The notes under the pieces were generated by a model, which saw nothing but the letters and a program-made list of their open reading frames with translations, was not told the DNA's origin and searched no databases. Positions 52,046 to 60,243 of a stretch of DNA of 64,000 nt are shown piece by piece (position 1 is the stretch's first letter; every line of letters begins with the position of its first letter). This stretch comes from Neobacillus niacini (GTDB lineage: Bacteria > Bacillota > Bacilli > Bacillales > Cytobacillaceae): the NCBI RefSeq assembly GCF_023715785.1, contig NZ_JAMBOX010000017.1:51867-115866 (forward strand). The letters are read 5' to 3'. The translations under genes and the position numbers were made by a program.

Positions 52046-52135
52046 ATTTCCACCCCGCTTATATTAGAATCTTATTAATATGAGTATACAAAATGGGGCT
52101 GCAAAAAGAAAATTTTCGGTTTGAAACCATAGAAA

Positions 52136-52159
52136 AAGCCGAACCGGATGGTTCAGCTT
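52136..52159 (-). terminator. Terminator of rsgA
   Basis: AAGCCGAACC/GGTTCAGCTT (one mismatch), loop GGAT, TTTTTC downstream on the minus strand. Confidence 0.8.
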
Positions 52160-52170
52160 CAATCGATATC

Positions 52171-53232
52171 TTACTTTTTCGACCTGACCTGCTTGGTAAT
52201 ACTTTTCCAGCGCCGTTTCTCTTCAGTCTGCGCCCGTTTATCGGCTTTTCGCTCAAGATATGCCAGTTCCTTTTGGAGCTTATGGTAGCTGGTCAGTCGC
52301 TCGGGAGAAAGCTGTCCTTCTCTAATTGCCCCTATAACCGCGCATCCCGGTTCATCATGATGCCCACAGTCACGATATTTGCACAATGATGCCAATTCCT
52401 CAATTTCTGAAAAAGTTTCTGACAGCCCATCTGGACTTTCCCATAACTGAAGTTCACGCATCCCTGGCGTATCGATTAAAATACTGCCGTTAGAGAGCAT
52501 AATCATTTCCCGGTGTGTTGTCGTATGGCGGCCCTTATCATCGGATTGGCGAATTTCCTGTACCAATTGCTTTTTTTGCCCCAGCAAACAGTTCGTTAAA
52601 GTTGACTTCCCAACCCCTGAGGAACCCAGTAAGGCAACTGTTTTCCCAGGCTGCAGATAAGGTTCCAAACCTTCAAGCCCCTCGCCATGTTCCGCGCTAA
52701 CTGGCACGATCGGTACGCTGCCAAAAGTTACCGTTTCTACTTCTGCTATTTTTCCCAATATATTGGGACATAAATCAGCCTTGCTTAATACAATCACCGG
52801 GTTGGCACCGCTTTCCCATGCCAACAAAAGGTAGCGCTCGATTCGGCGTAAATTTAAATCCTCATTTAAAGAGTTGACCAAAAAGACGGTATCGACATTT
52901 GCCGCAACAATTTGTTCTTCCGTCGTATTTCCCGCCATTTTTCTTGAAAACTTGCTTTGCCTAGGCAATACGGCCGTAATGGTACCTTTTCCTTCAGCGA
53001 TCCTCGGTTTCACCATTACCCAGTCACCTACAGCAGGAAAGTCATCTCTGCCTTGCGCCTGGAAGCTGAATTTTCCGGATATCTCGCCAAGCAGTTCCCC
53101 CTGCTCTGTCCAAATCCGGTACATTCGTTTATGCTCCAGTGCCACTCGGCCAATTATTATGCTTTCTTCGGTCTTCAAGGTTTCAAAATCTGTTTTAATC
53201 TTAACAGTTAAACCAATTGTTAATAAATTCAA
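52171..53232 (-). CDS. rsgA: Ribosome small-subunit biogenesis GTPase RsgA
   Basis: A 353-residue circularly permuted GTPase: OB domain, then G4 (VLSKADLC) before G1 (LLGSSGVGKSTLTN) and G3 (DTPGMRELQ), and a C-terminal zinc knuckle CKYRDCGHHDEPGC. It checks 30S maturation. At 353 residues it is longer than housekeeping YloQ (~298) and may be a second RsgA paralogue. TTG start with GGGAGG 8 bases upstream. It lies behind an unusually long structured leader and a strong promoter. Confidence 0.93.
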   Translation of the reverse strand: MNLLTIGLTVKIKTDFETLKTEESIIIGRVALEHKRMYRIWTEQGELLGEISGKFSFQAQGRDDFPAVGDWVMVKPRIAEGKGTITAVLPRQSKFSRKMAGNTTEEQIVAANVDTVFLVNSLNEDLNLRRIERYLLLAWESGANPVIVLSKADLCPNILGKIAEVETVTFGSVPIVPVSAEHGEGLEGLEPYLQPGKTVALLGSSGVGKSTLTNCLLGQKKQLVQEIRQSDDKGRHTTTHREMIMLSNGSILIDTPGMRELQLWESPDGLSETFSEIEELASLCKYRDCGHHDEPGCAVIGAIREGQLSPERLTSYHKLQKELAYLERKADKRAQTEEKRRWKSITKQVRSKK

Positions 53233-53434
53233 TGGTTATTCCTCCCGCAATTATTAAAATAAAAAACCATAGGCAGACACAGCCCATGGTTCCAATTCAT
53301 TGCCGTAAAGGAATAAAAAATGGATAGAACTCCCCTAAATGGAGCCTCGATGGGCTGTGCAAACAGTATTCAACTCGGAAACAATTAACATCATTTCAAT
53401 TAACATTGCACGCCACCCACTTTCACCCATATTT
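53233..53434 (-). promoter_or_regulatory. Attenuator/riboswitch-like leader of rsgA
   Basis: A ~200-nt untranslated leader with three mutually exclusive helices. Terminator: ACCATAGGC (53266-53274) with GCCCATGGT (53282-53290) plus a U-rich tail. Antiterminator: CACAGCCCAT (53278-53287) with ATGGGCTGTG (53350-53359), 10 bp. Aptamer-closing stem: GTGCAA (53357-53362, extended by GC) with TTGCAC (53406-53411), which consumes part of the antiterminator strand. This is textbook transcriptional-switch topology. I could not match the sequence to T-box or any riboswitch class I know. Confidence 0.7.
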
Positions 53435-53440
53435 GTAATT

Positions 53441-53469
53441 ATTATATGATGCCATCTAAAAAATGTAAA
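53441..53469 (-). promoter_or_regulatory. Strong sigma-A promoter of rsgA
   Basis: Minus strand TTTACA, 17-base spacer, TATAAT. Transcription should start near 53434, ~200 bases before the rsgA start codon. Confidence 0.88.
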
Positions 53470-53485
53470 CAATAAAATTGTTTGC

Positions 53486-54064
53486 CTAGTTTACCGGAAC
53501 CAAAATAGTAAAGCCAATCTGGTCCTTTTTGAGATCGAATTGGTCCACCTTAATTTTCATATCGCTTTTTAGCTTTAACTGCCCCATATGAACATAAATT
53601 TGTTTATCATTCGGCATGATGTCGACACCTTTTGGAAGCTTATAGTTATCACCGATAAATTTTAAAACATAGGAGATTGGCAGCGGCAGGCTTCCAATTG
53701 ACATCGACTTCTGCTTTAACACCAAGTCGCCGTTGTTTAGCGCTTCTGGTTCAAAGGTTAATTTAAGATTAACCTCCTCACTGAAGACCGGTATCTTTCC
53801 GTACAATTCGACCTCTTCTCCCAATAAGACCCTGTATTTGATTTGTGCATCACCGGTTTCCTCCTGTAAATAATGATTGATCAAGCGATTTAAATCATAC
53901 TTATTGGAATTCACATGGAAGGAAACATACTCGCCTGTACGCGGTTTGGTACTTTTGTTTTGTTTATCCTCTCCGGGGGCCAAAATCATTGAAGAAATGA
54001 TTATGGCTATCAACAAGTTGATTCCAAGCAAAATCAGGAATCCAAGTTTCCATTTATTTTTCAT
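53486..54064 (-). CDS. ypmS: YpmS family (DUF2140) protein
   Basis: 192 residues, N-terminal membrane anchor (about 7-29), then an extracytoplasmic domain with YVSFHVNSNKYDLNRLINHY, PLPISYVLKFIGDNYKLPKG and VDIMPNDKQIYVHM. Matches YpmS. It starts 7 bases after ypmR ends. Function unknown; conserved with ypmR. Confidence 0.88.
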   Translation of the reverse strand: MKNKWKLGFLILLGINLLIAIIISSMILAPGEDKQNKSTKPRTGEYVSFHVNSNKYDLNRLINHYLQEETGDAQIKYRVLLGEEVELYGKIPVFSEEVNLKLTFEPEALNNGDLVLKQKSMSIGSLPLPISYVLKFIGDNYKLPKGVDIMPNDKQIYVHMGQLKLKSDMKIKVDQFDLKKDQIGFTILVPVN

Positions 54065-54070
54065 TGACCT

Positions 54071-54895
54071 CTAATTCTCCTCTGTACTGACCATAAACGA
54101 CTTTTTGTCTAAATCAGGTAATACTTGCGCATCCATTACTTCATTCAACCGCTGGGCAATGTATTCATAGCCCTTATCATTGGGATGAAAATTATCGGTA
54201 TATAGGAGATTTTCATCGTGATTTAAAAATAAATCCTCGATTCCGACAAAATAGGCATTGGGATAATTAGCGACTACGCCTTGACCGGCCTTATTCCATT
54301 CAGAAACGATTTGATCCATTTCTCTTATATTCGAGAACCATTTTGAAAAGGGATTATAAAGTCCCACCAAAACAATAGAAGCATTTGGATTTTCTTGGAC
54401 TATGGTTTCAAAAATATCTGTCAGATGGTTTCGATAAACTTCCTTTTCGTTCATGAATACTGGGATTTCCAAATTGGCAAAATTGTCTTTGACAACCTTC
54501 ATAATATCGTTACCGCCAATCGTAAGAATTACCAAATCCGATTGTTTTAGGAGTGTCTTCATTTCTTGGGTTTGCAGGCGCTTGAGTAACTGGGTTGTGC
54601 GGTTTCCCTTCACACCGTAATTATAAAAATCAACTTCCTTGATTCCCTTTTCTTGTTCAAGCATTGTTTTTAAATAAGGTAAATAACCTCCATGACCTGT
54701 GCTGTCACCAATACCCTGAGTTAAGGAATCGCCCGTTGATAAAACCGTTAATTTTCGAGGAATAAAATCCGCGGGTACTGGTTCAAAAACGGGAACGGCA
54801 GCACTCTTCACTTGATGTAATGCCCAAGAATCCGGTTCACTGCAGGAGACCAAGAAAAATGTCGAGAGAATTAGAAGGGGTATTAACTTTTTCAT
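54071..54895 (-). CDS. ypmR: SGNH/GDSL-type lipoprotein hydrolase (YpmR)
   Basis: 274 residues. Lipoprotein signal with LVSCS lipobox, then block I STGDSLTQGIGD (nucleophile Ser), block III TIGGNDIM and block V DNFHPNDKGYEYIA (Asp/His). A lipase/esterase tethered to the outside of the membrane; substrate unknown. AGGTG ~8 bases before ATG. Confidence 0.9.
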   Translation of the reverse strand: MKKLIPLLILSTFFLVSCSEPDSWALHQVKSAAVPVFEPVPADFIPRKLTVLSTGDSLTQGIGDSTGHGGYLPYLKTMLEQEKGIKEVDFYNYGVKGNRTTQLLKRLQTQEMKTLLKQSDLVILTIGGNDIMKVVKDNFANLEIPVFMNEKEVYRNHLTDIFETIVQENPNASIVLVGLYNPFSKWFSNIREMDQIVSEWNKAGQGVVANYPNAYFVGIEDLFLNHDENLLYTDNFHPNDKGYEYIAQRLNEVMDAQVLPDLDKKSFMVSTEEN

Positions 54896-54937
54896 CCAAT
54901 ATTCACCTGCCTTCTAAACTATTTTTATCCCACATTA

Positions 54938-55070
54938 ACGGGCAGTAAGAATAAGATAAATCGAAGAAATATAGCTGGAGAGTAACTGCCCGTAAATGTC
55001 CGATTGGTTCAACTAACAATCAGTGGGGGATGAAAAAAACCCCCACTGATTGAAGTTTCACTTTATTATA
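54938..55070. repeat. Probable dispersed repeat with two hairpins in the ypmR-ypmQ gap
   Basis: First hairpin ACGGGCAGT (54938-54946)/ACTGCCCGT (54985-54993). Second hairpin CAATCAGTGGGGG (55017-55029)/CCCCCACTGATTG (55040-55052), a perfect 13-bp stem followed by AAGTTTCACTTTATTA. The block has no coding potential and splits the ypm genes by 430 bases. It resembles non-coding repeats I have seen in other bacilli; the exact borders are uncertain. Confidence 0.5.
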
Positions 55071-55306
55071 ACATGCCAGGAGCGATTCAAAAAAATCTAT
55101 ACTAAATCCTATTCCTGCAAAATCGATATGACGTTACATACCTCTATTTATATATGGAAAATTTCACAAAGAACCACACATTGCCAATAAGGCGGTGTGA
55201 GCAAAGCTAGGCTAAACTGAATTCAAACCATAAAATATATACCCTTTTTTCGACTTATCTAATCTGATGCGCTCGTGCGACGCTCCGCCCCTTTACCATT
55301 CAAAAA

Positions 55307-55331
55307 AAAATAGACCGTATAAATGGTCTAT
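55307..55331 (-). terminator. Terminator of ypmQ
   Basis: AATAGACC/GGTCTATT stem with TTTTTTTTTG after it on the minus strand; overlaps the end of the gene. Confidence 0.8.
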
Positions 55332-55903
55332 TGTAGTGCTTTAATATCATGAATGATTTCTTCATATGGGACGTTCTTAAACAAGTCATATGTTTTTTTG
55401 ATGTTACCATCCTGGTCAACCAAGTAAACATACGTTTGATGAATGACCTGACTCTCGTTTTCCGGCTTTTTAACAATTGTTTTAAAGGTTTTTCTTGCGT
55501 ACCCTTCAATGAATTCTTGAGAATACCCTGTCAGCAATGACCAGTTCGAAAAATCCGCACCAAAATTCCCCGCATACTCTTTCAAGCGCTCCGGTGTATC
55601 AACTGTCGGGTCGACAGTAAACGAAACAAACTCTACATTTTCAAGCTCTTCATCCTTGACCATTTTCTGCAGCTTCGCCATGTTTGCTGTCATTGGCGGA
55701 CATACATCTGCACAGCTTGTAAAAATAAAGTCAGATATCCAAATCTTCCCCTTTAAATCCTTAAGTGCTACTGATTTATTATCTTGGGTAGTCGCTGAAA
55801 AATCATCTACTGGCCAATTCACCGCATTCTTAATCTCTTTCTGGCCACACCCCGCAACTAATAAAGTAAATAATAATAAAATAACTACATAGCCTCGTCT
55901 CAC
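55328..55903 (-). CDS. ypmQ: SCO1/SenC-family copper chaperone lipoprotein
   Basis: 191 residues with lipoprotein signal MRRGYVVILLLFTLLVAGC and a thioredoxin-like fold. The copper-site CxxxC is FTSCADVCPPMT, and the distal His is in ENESQVIHQTYVYLVDQDG. Sco proteins load the CuA site of cytochrome oxidase. GTG 55903 is ~6 bases after AAAGGGTG; an open frame runs on to 56014 without a signal peptide at its start. Confidence 0.92.
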   Translation of the reverse strand: MRRGYVVILLLFTLLVAGCGQKEIKNAVNWPVDDFSATTQDNKSVALKDLKGKIWISDFIFTSCADVCPPMTANMAKLQKMVKDEELENVEFVSFTVDPTVDTPERLKEYAGNFGADFSNWSLLTGYSQEFIEGYARKTFKTIVKKPENESQVIHQTYVYLVDQDGNIKKTYDLFKNVPYEEIIHDIKALQ

Positions 55904-56038
55904 AAAATCACCCTTTAACCACATACTTAGCCAACATTCGTGTCTAGTGTAACAAAGATTGGTCAAGGATGAAAGAAAAAGGGCTAAAGAACCGGGATCA
56001 TTAAAATATTTCATGGACCCGAAATATATGGTATTATG

Positions 56039-56056
56039 AATGAGTGCTCACTCATT
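56039..56056. promoter_or_regulatory. TetR-type operator palindrome
   Basis: AATGAGTG-CT-CACTCATT, 8-bp perfect arms, right after a TATTAT -10 candidate (56032-56037). The pattern is typical for TetR/AcrR-family repressors; no such gene is in the window. Confidence 0.5.
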
Positions 56057-56105
56057 TTGGAGAAAACTTGAAATGATAAGGGATATTACTTGAGAGGTGT
56101 ATGAC

Positions 56106-56996
56106 ATGAATAGATTAGGGCCGATTGTCATTGTCGAAGGGCCAAATAACAGCAAGGTTCCCTTTTCCCGTAGTTTATACATTGATTGTGGAGAAAAGGT
56201 GCTAATCGATACTGGTGCAGATGTCAATTCATTACTGGACATTAGTGACGACTACGGTGTTGAACTAATCATAAATACTCATTATCACCCGGACCATACC
56301 CGGCATAACCATCTATTTAAGGATACTACGAAGCTCCTCAATCCGATTGAATTCAAAACCACCCGAACTGTTGAGGGAATCGCTAAAGCAAATGGTGTTT
56401 ATCAAGAATGGGGCCAACAAGGTATGGAAGTGTGGAAAAATTCGTTACCTCGGGAATGGATAGACAGTCTTGATGAGATTTCCGGTTCCTATGAATATGA
56501 AACGGAGTATACCTTTGGTGATGTAAAAGTCATGTTTTTACATACACCTGGACACACAGCGGGACTATCTTGCCCGTATTTCCCCGAATTGGGTGTCGTG
56601 TTTGCGGGCGATTATGATATGACCTCATTTGGTCCATGGTATAACGGAACAGATGGTAATATTGAGGACTTTATTGCCTCAGGGAAACGGCTGTTAAGCC
56701 TTGATGCTGACACTTATATTACAGGCCATCAAAAAGGAACCTTCTCCAAACGAGAGTTTCGTGAAGCAATGGAAACATTCCTTGCGATCATTGATCGGAG
56801 GGACCAAACAATTGATAGATATATCCGCCAGGGCCTAAATTTTGAAGAACTGACCAAAATCGGGATTTTTTATCCGAAAACTGCGTTGGTGAACCCAATC
56901 ATGACAACTTGGGAACGTAGCGGAATTCGGAAGCATTTGCATCGGCTAGGTTATACGATTACCGATACAACCAAAGAACTAGAAAAGGCAAAGTAG
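56106..56996 (+). CDS. MBL-fold metallo-hydrolase
   Basis: A 296-residue metallo-beta-lactamase-fold hydrolase. Metal motif INTHYHPDHTRHNH (HxHxDH form is altered to HYHPDH), then HTPGHTAGLSC, AGDYDMTSFGPWY and ITGHQKG. The C-terminal 90 residues are helical. Substrate unknown; thioester or glyoxalase-type hydrolysis is common in the fold. Start at ATG 56106, 6 bases after AGAGGTG; the GTG at 56097 overlaps that site. Confidence 0.85.
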   Translation: MNRLGPIVIVEGPNNSKVPFSRSLYIDCGEKVLIDTGADVNSLLDISDDYGVELIINTHYHPDHTRHNHLFKDTTKLLNPIEFKTTRTVEGIAKANGVYQEWGQQGMEVWKNSLPREWIDSLDEISGSYEYETEYTFGDVKVMFLHTPGHTAGLSCPYFPELGVVFAGDYDMTSFGPWYNGTDGNIEDFIASGKRLLSLDADTYITGHQKGTFSKREFREAMETFLAIIDRRDQTIDRYIRQGLNFEELTKIGIFYPKTALVNPIMTTWERSGIRKHLHRLGYTITDTTKELEKAK

Positions 56997-57024
56997 GATG
57001 GGGCCAGCGGGGGGCTCCATCCTT
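56992..57024. terminator. Terminator between MBL hydrolase and degV
   Basis: AGGATGGGGCC / GGCTCCATCCT stem (one bulge) with CACATTTTTATT after it. Confidence 0.7.
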
Positions 57025-57031
57025 CACATTT

Positions 57032-57874
57032 TTATTCAAAGTAATACATTAACGCCAGCGCTCCAGGTCCTGTATGGGTACTGACAGTTGGACCTGTATA
57101 ATCAATTTCCACGTTCTGAAAACCAGTTAATTCATAAATACTGTCTTTTATTTTTTGTGAGAGTTCTTGTGCCTCGGCATGGGCAATGCCAACACCACGG
57201 ATTGTCTTGTCTTTCACGTCCTCGGCAAACTGCTTGGCCATAAACTTAACGACCTGGGAATGACTGCGAACTTTTGCAACTGGATTATATTCCGCACCCT
57301 CTAAAGAGGCGATTGGCTTAATATTTAGTAATGACCCTATTAATGCTTTTCCCTTTCCAATCCGGCCGCCTTTAACCATATTTTCCAGCGTATCTACCAT
57401 TATATAAAGCTTTGTATTGTTTCTTACTATGTCAAGACGGTCTAGAATTTCCTCCAAGCTTTTTCCTTGATTTGCCATTTCCGCAGCCTCTTTTACCTGG
57501 AAAGCCAATGCTTTTGAAATGAACTTCGAATCAATCACGGTTACTTTCGCTTGGGTCATTTGTGCGGCACTTTCCGCTGACCGAACGGTGCCACTCATCT
57601 TGCCAGTCATATGTATGGATAAAACCTCATAGCCTTCCTGGCCGAGTTGATCATATACTTCCAGGAATGCTCCTGCCGATGGCTGTGAGCTTTTCGGCAA
57701 TTCTTTTGAGCTGCCCATCATTTCAATAAATTCAACTGGTTCTAGATTCACCCGATCCAAATAGGTTTCTCCATTTATGGTAATGGCCAACGGTACGACT
57801 GTTATCCCTAATTCCTCAATCATTTCCATTGGCATGTCCATCGTTGAATCGGTTACAATTTTTACTTTGCTCAT
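57032..57874 (-). CDS. DegV-family fatty-acid-binding protein
   Basis: 280 residues: KIVTDSTMDMPMEMIEELGI, SSQPSAGAFLEVYDQL, IHMTGKMSGTVRSAESAA and the C-terminal HTGPGALALMYY. DegV/FakB proteins bind acyl chains for the FakA kinase, which activates exogenous fatty acids for lipid synthesis. fakA is not in the window. AAGGATG lies ~7 bases before ATG. Confidence 0.93.
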   Translation of the reverse strand: MSKVKIVTDSTMDMPMEMIEELGITVVPLAITINGETYLDRVNLEPVEFIEMMGSSKELPKSSQPSAGAFLEVYDQLGQEGYEVLSIHMTGKMSGTVRSAESAAQMTQAKVTVIDSKFISKALAFQVKEAAEMANQGKSLEEILDRLDIVRNNTKLYIMVDTLENMVKGGRIGKGKALIGSLLNIKPIASLEGAEYNPVAKVRSHSQVVKFMAKQFAEDVKDKTIRGVGIAHAEAQELSQKIKDSIYELTGFQNVEIDYTGPTVSTHTGPGALALMYYFE

Positions 57875-58046
57875 TTGTTCACATCCTTACATTACTGCTT
57901 GTATTATACAAGTTTTAGCCGCCGTTTGAAACAAAATCATTATTTGTAAAAATAAAAAAGCACATGCAACTTGTACTTTGATATGCTCCCCTTAAAGTGG
58001 ACAGATGAAAAAACAAAAATCTGTCATAACTTTAGGGGGATTTTTT

Positions 58047-58724
58047 ATGTCAAAAAGAAGTAAGTATTCTTCTGAGGAAAAATATCAAATATTAATGAAA
58101 TACATTGAGGGGGAAGTGAGCCCCAGCCAGTTAACAAAGGAATATAAGATTTCCTCTTTCACACTTAGGAGTTGGAGGGACAAATATGAATTATATGGTA
58201 TTGAAGGTTTAGAGGAATCACATGGGTGGAAAGAGTATTCAAAAGAATTAAGATTAAGTGCCATTCAAGACTATTTATCGGGAACATATTCAAAGCTGGA
58301 AATCTGCAGAAAATACGGGGTAAGCAGGGGAGCCCTTAATGTCTGGATAAAGAACTATAATAATCATAAGGAGACTAGACAAACGCATCGGGGGAAATCT
58401 CTTATGATTAATTCCAGAAAATTATCTTTTGAAGAAAAAGTTGAAGCAGTTCATTTCTGTATAAAGAATGGCCATGATTATTCGGCCGTCATGGAAAAAT
58501 ATCAAATTAGCTACCAGCAAATATACTCCTGGACCAAAAAATATGAAGCAGATGGACCAGAGTCCCTCCGGGACCACCGTGGAAGAAAGAAACCTGTAGA
58601 GGAAATGACAGAACAAGAAAAATTAAGAATAACGGTTAAGGAATTAGAGGCGAAAAATTACCGATTAGAAGTAGAAAATGCTTTATTAAAAAAGTTAGAG
58701 GAAATCGAAAGAAGGCGGTACTAA
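58047..58724 (+). CDS. IS3-family transposase OrfA
   Basis: 225 residues with three helix-turn-helix units (SEEKYQILMKYIEGEVSPSQ; YLSGTYSKLEICRKYGVSRG; EAVHFCIKNGHDYSAVMEKY) and a C-terminal leucine-rich coiled coil (KELEAKNYRLEVENALLKKL) for multimerisation. It binds the inverted repeats. It is longer than the ~100-residue OrfA of classic IS3. The A6G at 58688-58694, in frame 0 as TTA AAA AAG, allows -1 slippage into orfB. GGGGG lies before ATG 58047; the frame open to 58005 is not supported. Confidence 0.92.
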   Translation: MSKRSKYSSEEKYQILMKYIEGEVSPSQLTKEYKISSFTLRSWRDKYELYGIEGLEESHGWKEYSKELRLSAIQDYLSGTYSKLEICRKYGVSRGALNVWIKNYNNHKETRQTHRGKSLMINSRKLSFEEKVEAVHFCIKNGHDYSAVMEKYQISYQQIYSWTKKYEADGPESLRDHRGRKKPVEEMTEQEKLRITVKELEAKNYRLEVENALLKKLEEIERRRY

Positions 58725-58765
58725 GCAAGGTTCGGAATGAAGTAGCTTATTGTGCTATACGCGAA

Positions 58766-59611
58766 TTGAATGAAAAAAAGAATTATCCTATTCAGCTTCT
58801 TTGTACCATAAGTAAAACCAATCGATCTTCATATTATAAGTGGCTCAATCGGAAGGAAACGGATCAGGAACGTGAAAATCGCGAATTGTTAAAGGAGATC
58901 AAAGCTCTATACGAAAAAGTTGATGGCATTTATGGTTATCGCCGTATAACGATGAATCTCAACCGCGCATTGGGTAAACAGTATAATGCCAAAAGAATTC
59001 ATCGCTTAATGCAATTGGTGGGGTTACAAGCGAAGATACGCAGGAAAAAGAAATGGGATCATCGCCCTTCCGACAATAATGTAGCAGAGAACATTTTGAA
59101 CCGAGAATTTACAGCAGCACACCCCAATGAAAAATGGGTCACTGATATAACAGAATTAAAATACGGTGATGGTCAAAAAGCATATTTAAGTGCTGTTTTA
59201 GACCTGTATGATAACTCAATCGTATCATTCGTAATAGGACATCGAAATGATAATCAGCTAGTCTTTAAGACCATAAAAGACGCTTTACCGAAGAATCCTT
59301 TACATGATAATAAACGTTTAATTCATAGCGACCGTGGATTTCAATATACATCCAATGGATTTAAAAGAATAGTCGAAAAGAATCATCTTACCCAAAGTAT
59401 GTCTAGGGTAGGAAAATGTATTGATAATGGATGTATGGAATCATTCTGGGGGACTTTGAAGGTAGAAAGATATTATCTTCATCATTATCAATCCTTTAAG
59501 GAACTTCAAAAGGATATAAAAAACTACATTCAATTTTATAACCAGGACCGTTTACAAGCTAAATTTAATGGCCTTAGCCCGATAGAATATCGAACTAAGG
59601 CAATTGCCTGA
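58766..59611 (+). CDS. IS3-family transposase OrfB (DDE integrase domain)
   Basis: 281 residues from TTG 58766; made chiefly as an OrfAB fusion after -1 frameshift, in which case the frame begins at ~58694 (VRGNRKKAVLSKVRNEVAYC). The rve-type DDE core is complete: KWVTDITELKY (D), IHSDRGFQYTS (D) and NGCMESFWGTLKVE (E), followed by YNQDRLQAKFNGLSPIEYR. The HTH_21-type region YGYRRITMNLNR precedes it. Confidence 0.95.
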   Translation: MNEKKNYPIQLLCTISKTNRSSYYKWLNRKETDQERENRELLKEIKALYEKVDGIYGYRRITMNLNRALGKQYNAKRIHRLMQLVGLQAKIRRKKKWDHRPSDNNVAENILNREFTAAHPNEKWVTDITELKYGDGQKAYLSAVLDLYDNSIVSFVIGHRNDNQLVFKTIKDALPKNPLHDNKRLIHSDRGFQYTSNGFKRIVEKNHLTQSMSRVGKCIDNGCMESFWGTLKVERYYLHHYQSFKELQKDIKNYIQFYNQDRLQAKFNGLSPIEYRTKAIA

Positions 59612-59652
59612 TTTTATTTTTTTATACTGTCTACTTGACAGGGTGCAGTTCA

Positions 59653-60243
59653 CTTCGATTCCGTTAAGCATTTTGTTTTAATTCATCCTATTCAAATAGC
59701 AGTTTGTTCATAATCCAGCCAGTATTTTCAATTACTCTATAAAGGAATAACACTTTTCCAGGGCTTTTCTAATTAAAGGCCTGTAAAACGAACTCAGATC
59801 ATAAAATGATATGGGTTGCCTTTCTCCAATACTGGAATTTTAATAACTTTCACCTTCTGTCCAAGATCACTTAAAATAAGCACAAAAAAACAAGCCGAAG
59901 TATGATAAGCCTGTTTTGTTAGTCAAATGACTTAAATACATATGGAAAAACCTTTTTTGGTGGAGTTAAGTTTTTTTAATAATAAAAAATTGCTGATTTA
60001 TGTTACTTTTTGCGTTTCTAGAGTTTGGTACTTTAACTTTAGCCAAATCATCTCTGTGGGTAGTACAAATCAAAGTTCCATCCGCAAAGCTACTGTAGGA
60101 TTAGTTATGACAACTTTGGAAGAATTTCTTGTACATGAAGGACAACTCCTAATATTTTAACATTAATTATTACTGACTTACTAATATGTACTAATTTTCT
60201 TTAAAAATAAACCTTGATTTTCTAAAATAAAATCAAGGCCATT
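59653..60243. other. Non-coding or decayed region between the IS and the matrix operon
   Basis: 591 bases, AT-rich. The frame at 59942-60160 starts with ATG but has no ribosome site or recognisable family. On the minus strand around 59815-59895 a short stretch reads LSDLGQKVKVIKIPVLEKGN ending in a stop, which may be the tail of a lost gene. A terminator-like AACA-GC/GC-TGTT hairpin lies at 59890-59920. A perfect hairpin CCTTGATTTT/AAAATCAAGG at 60212-60238, T-rich on the minus side, ends the matrix operon. Confidence 0.5.
60212..60238 (-). terminator. Terminator of the matrix operon
   Basis: CCTTGATTTT/AAAATCAAGG, 7-base loop, with TTTATTTTTAAAG following on the minus strand. Confidence 0.8.

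Larger units (their letters stand above)
57979..59652 (+). mobile_element. Complete IS3-family element, IS150-group-like
   Basis: 1674 bp. Ends are imperfect inverted repeats starting TGATATGCTCCCC on the left and, read inwards, TGAACTGCACCCT on the right; the CAAGTAGACAG/AAAGTGGACAG part also matches. The flanks are CTT on both sides (57976-57978 and 59653-59655), a 3-bp target duplication as expected for the IS150 group. orfA and orfB are in different frames with an A6G slippery site. The element looks intact and potentially active. Confidence 0.9.

Noticed and set aside
53233..53434. Calling the rsgA leader a T-box because of GGGTGGCG near its 5' end
   Set aside because: The GGTGG is at the wrong end, there is no ACCRCG core, no stem I AG bulge pattern and no specifier loop.
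59942..60160. 72-codon open frame between the IS and the matrix operon
   Set aside because: No ribosome site, no recognisable domain, AT-rich background; may be decayed DNA.
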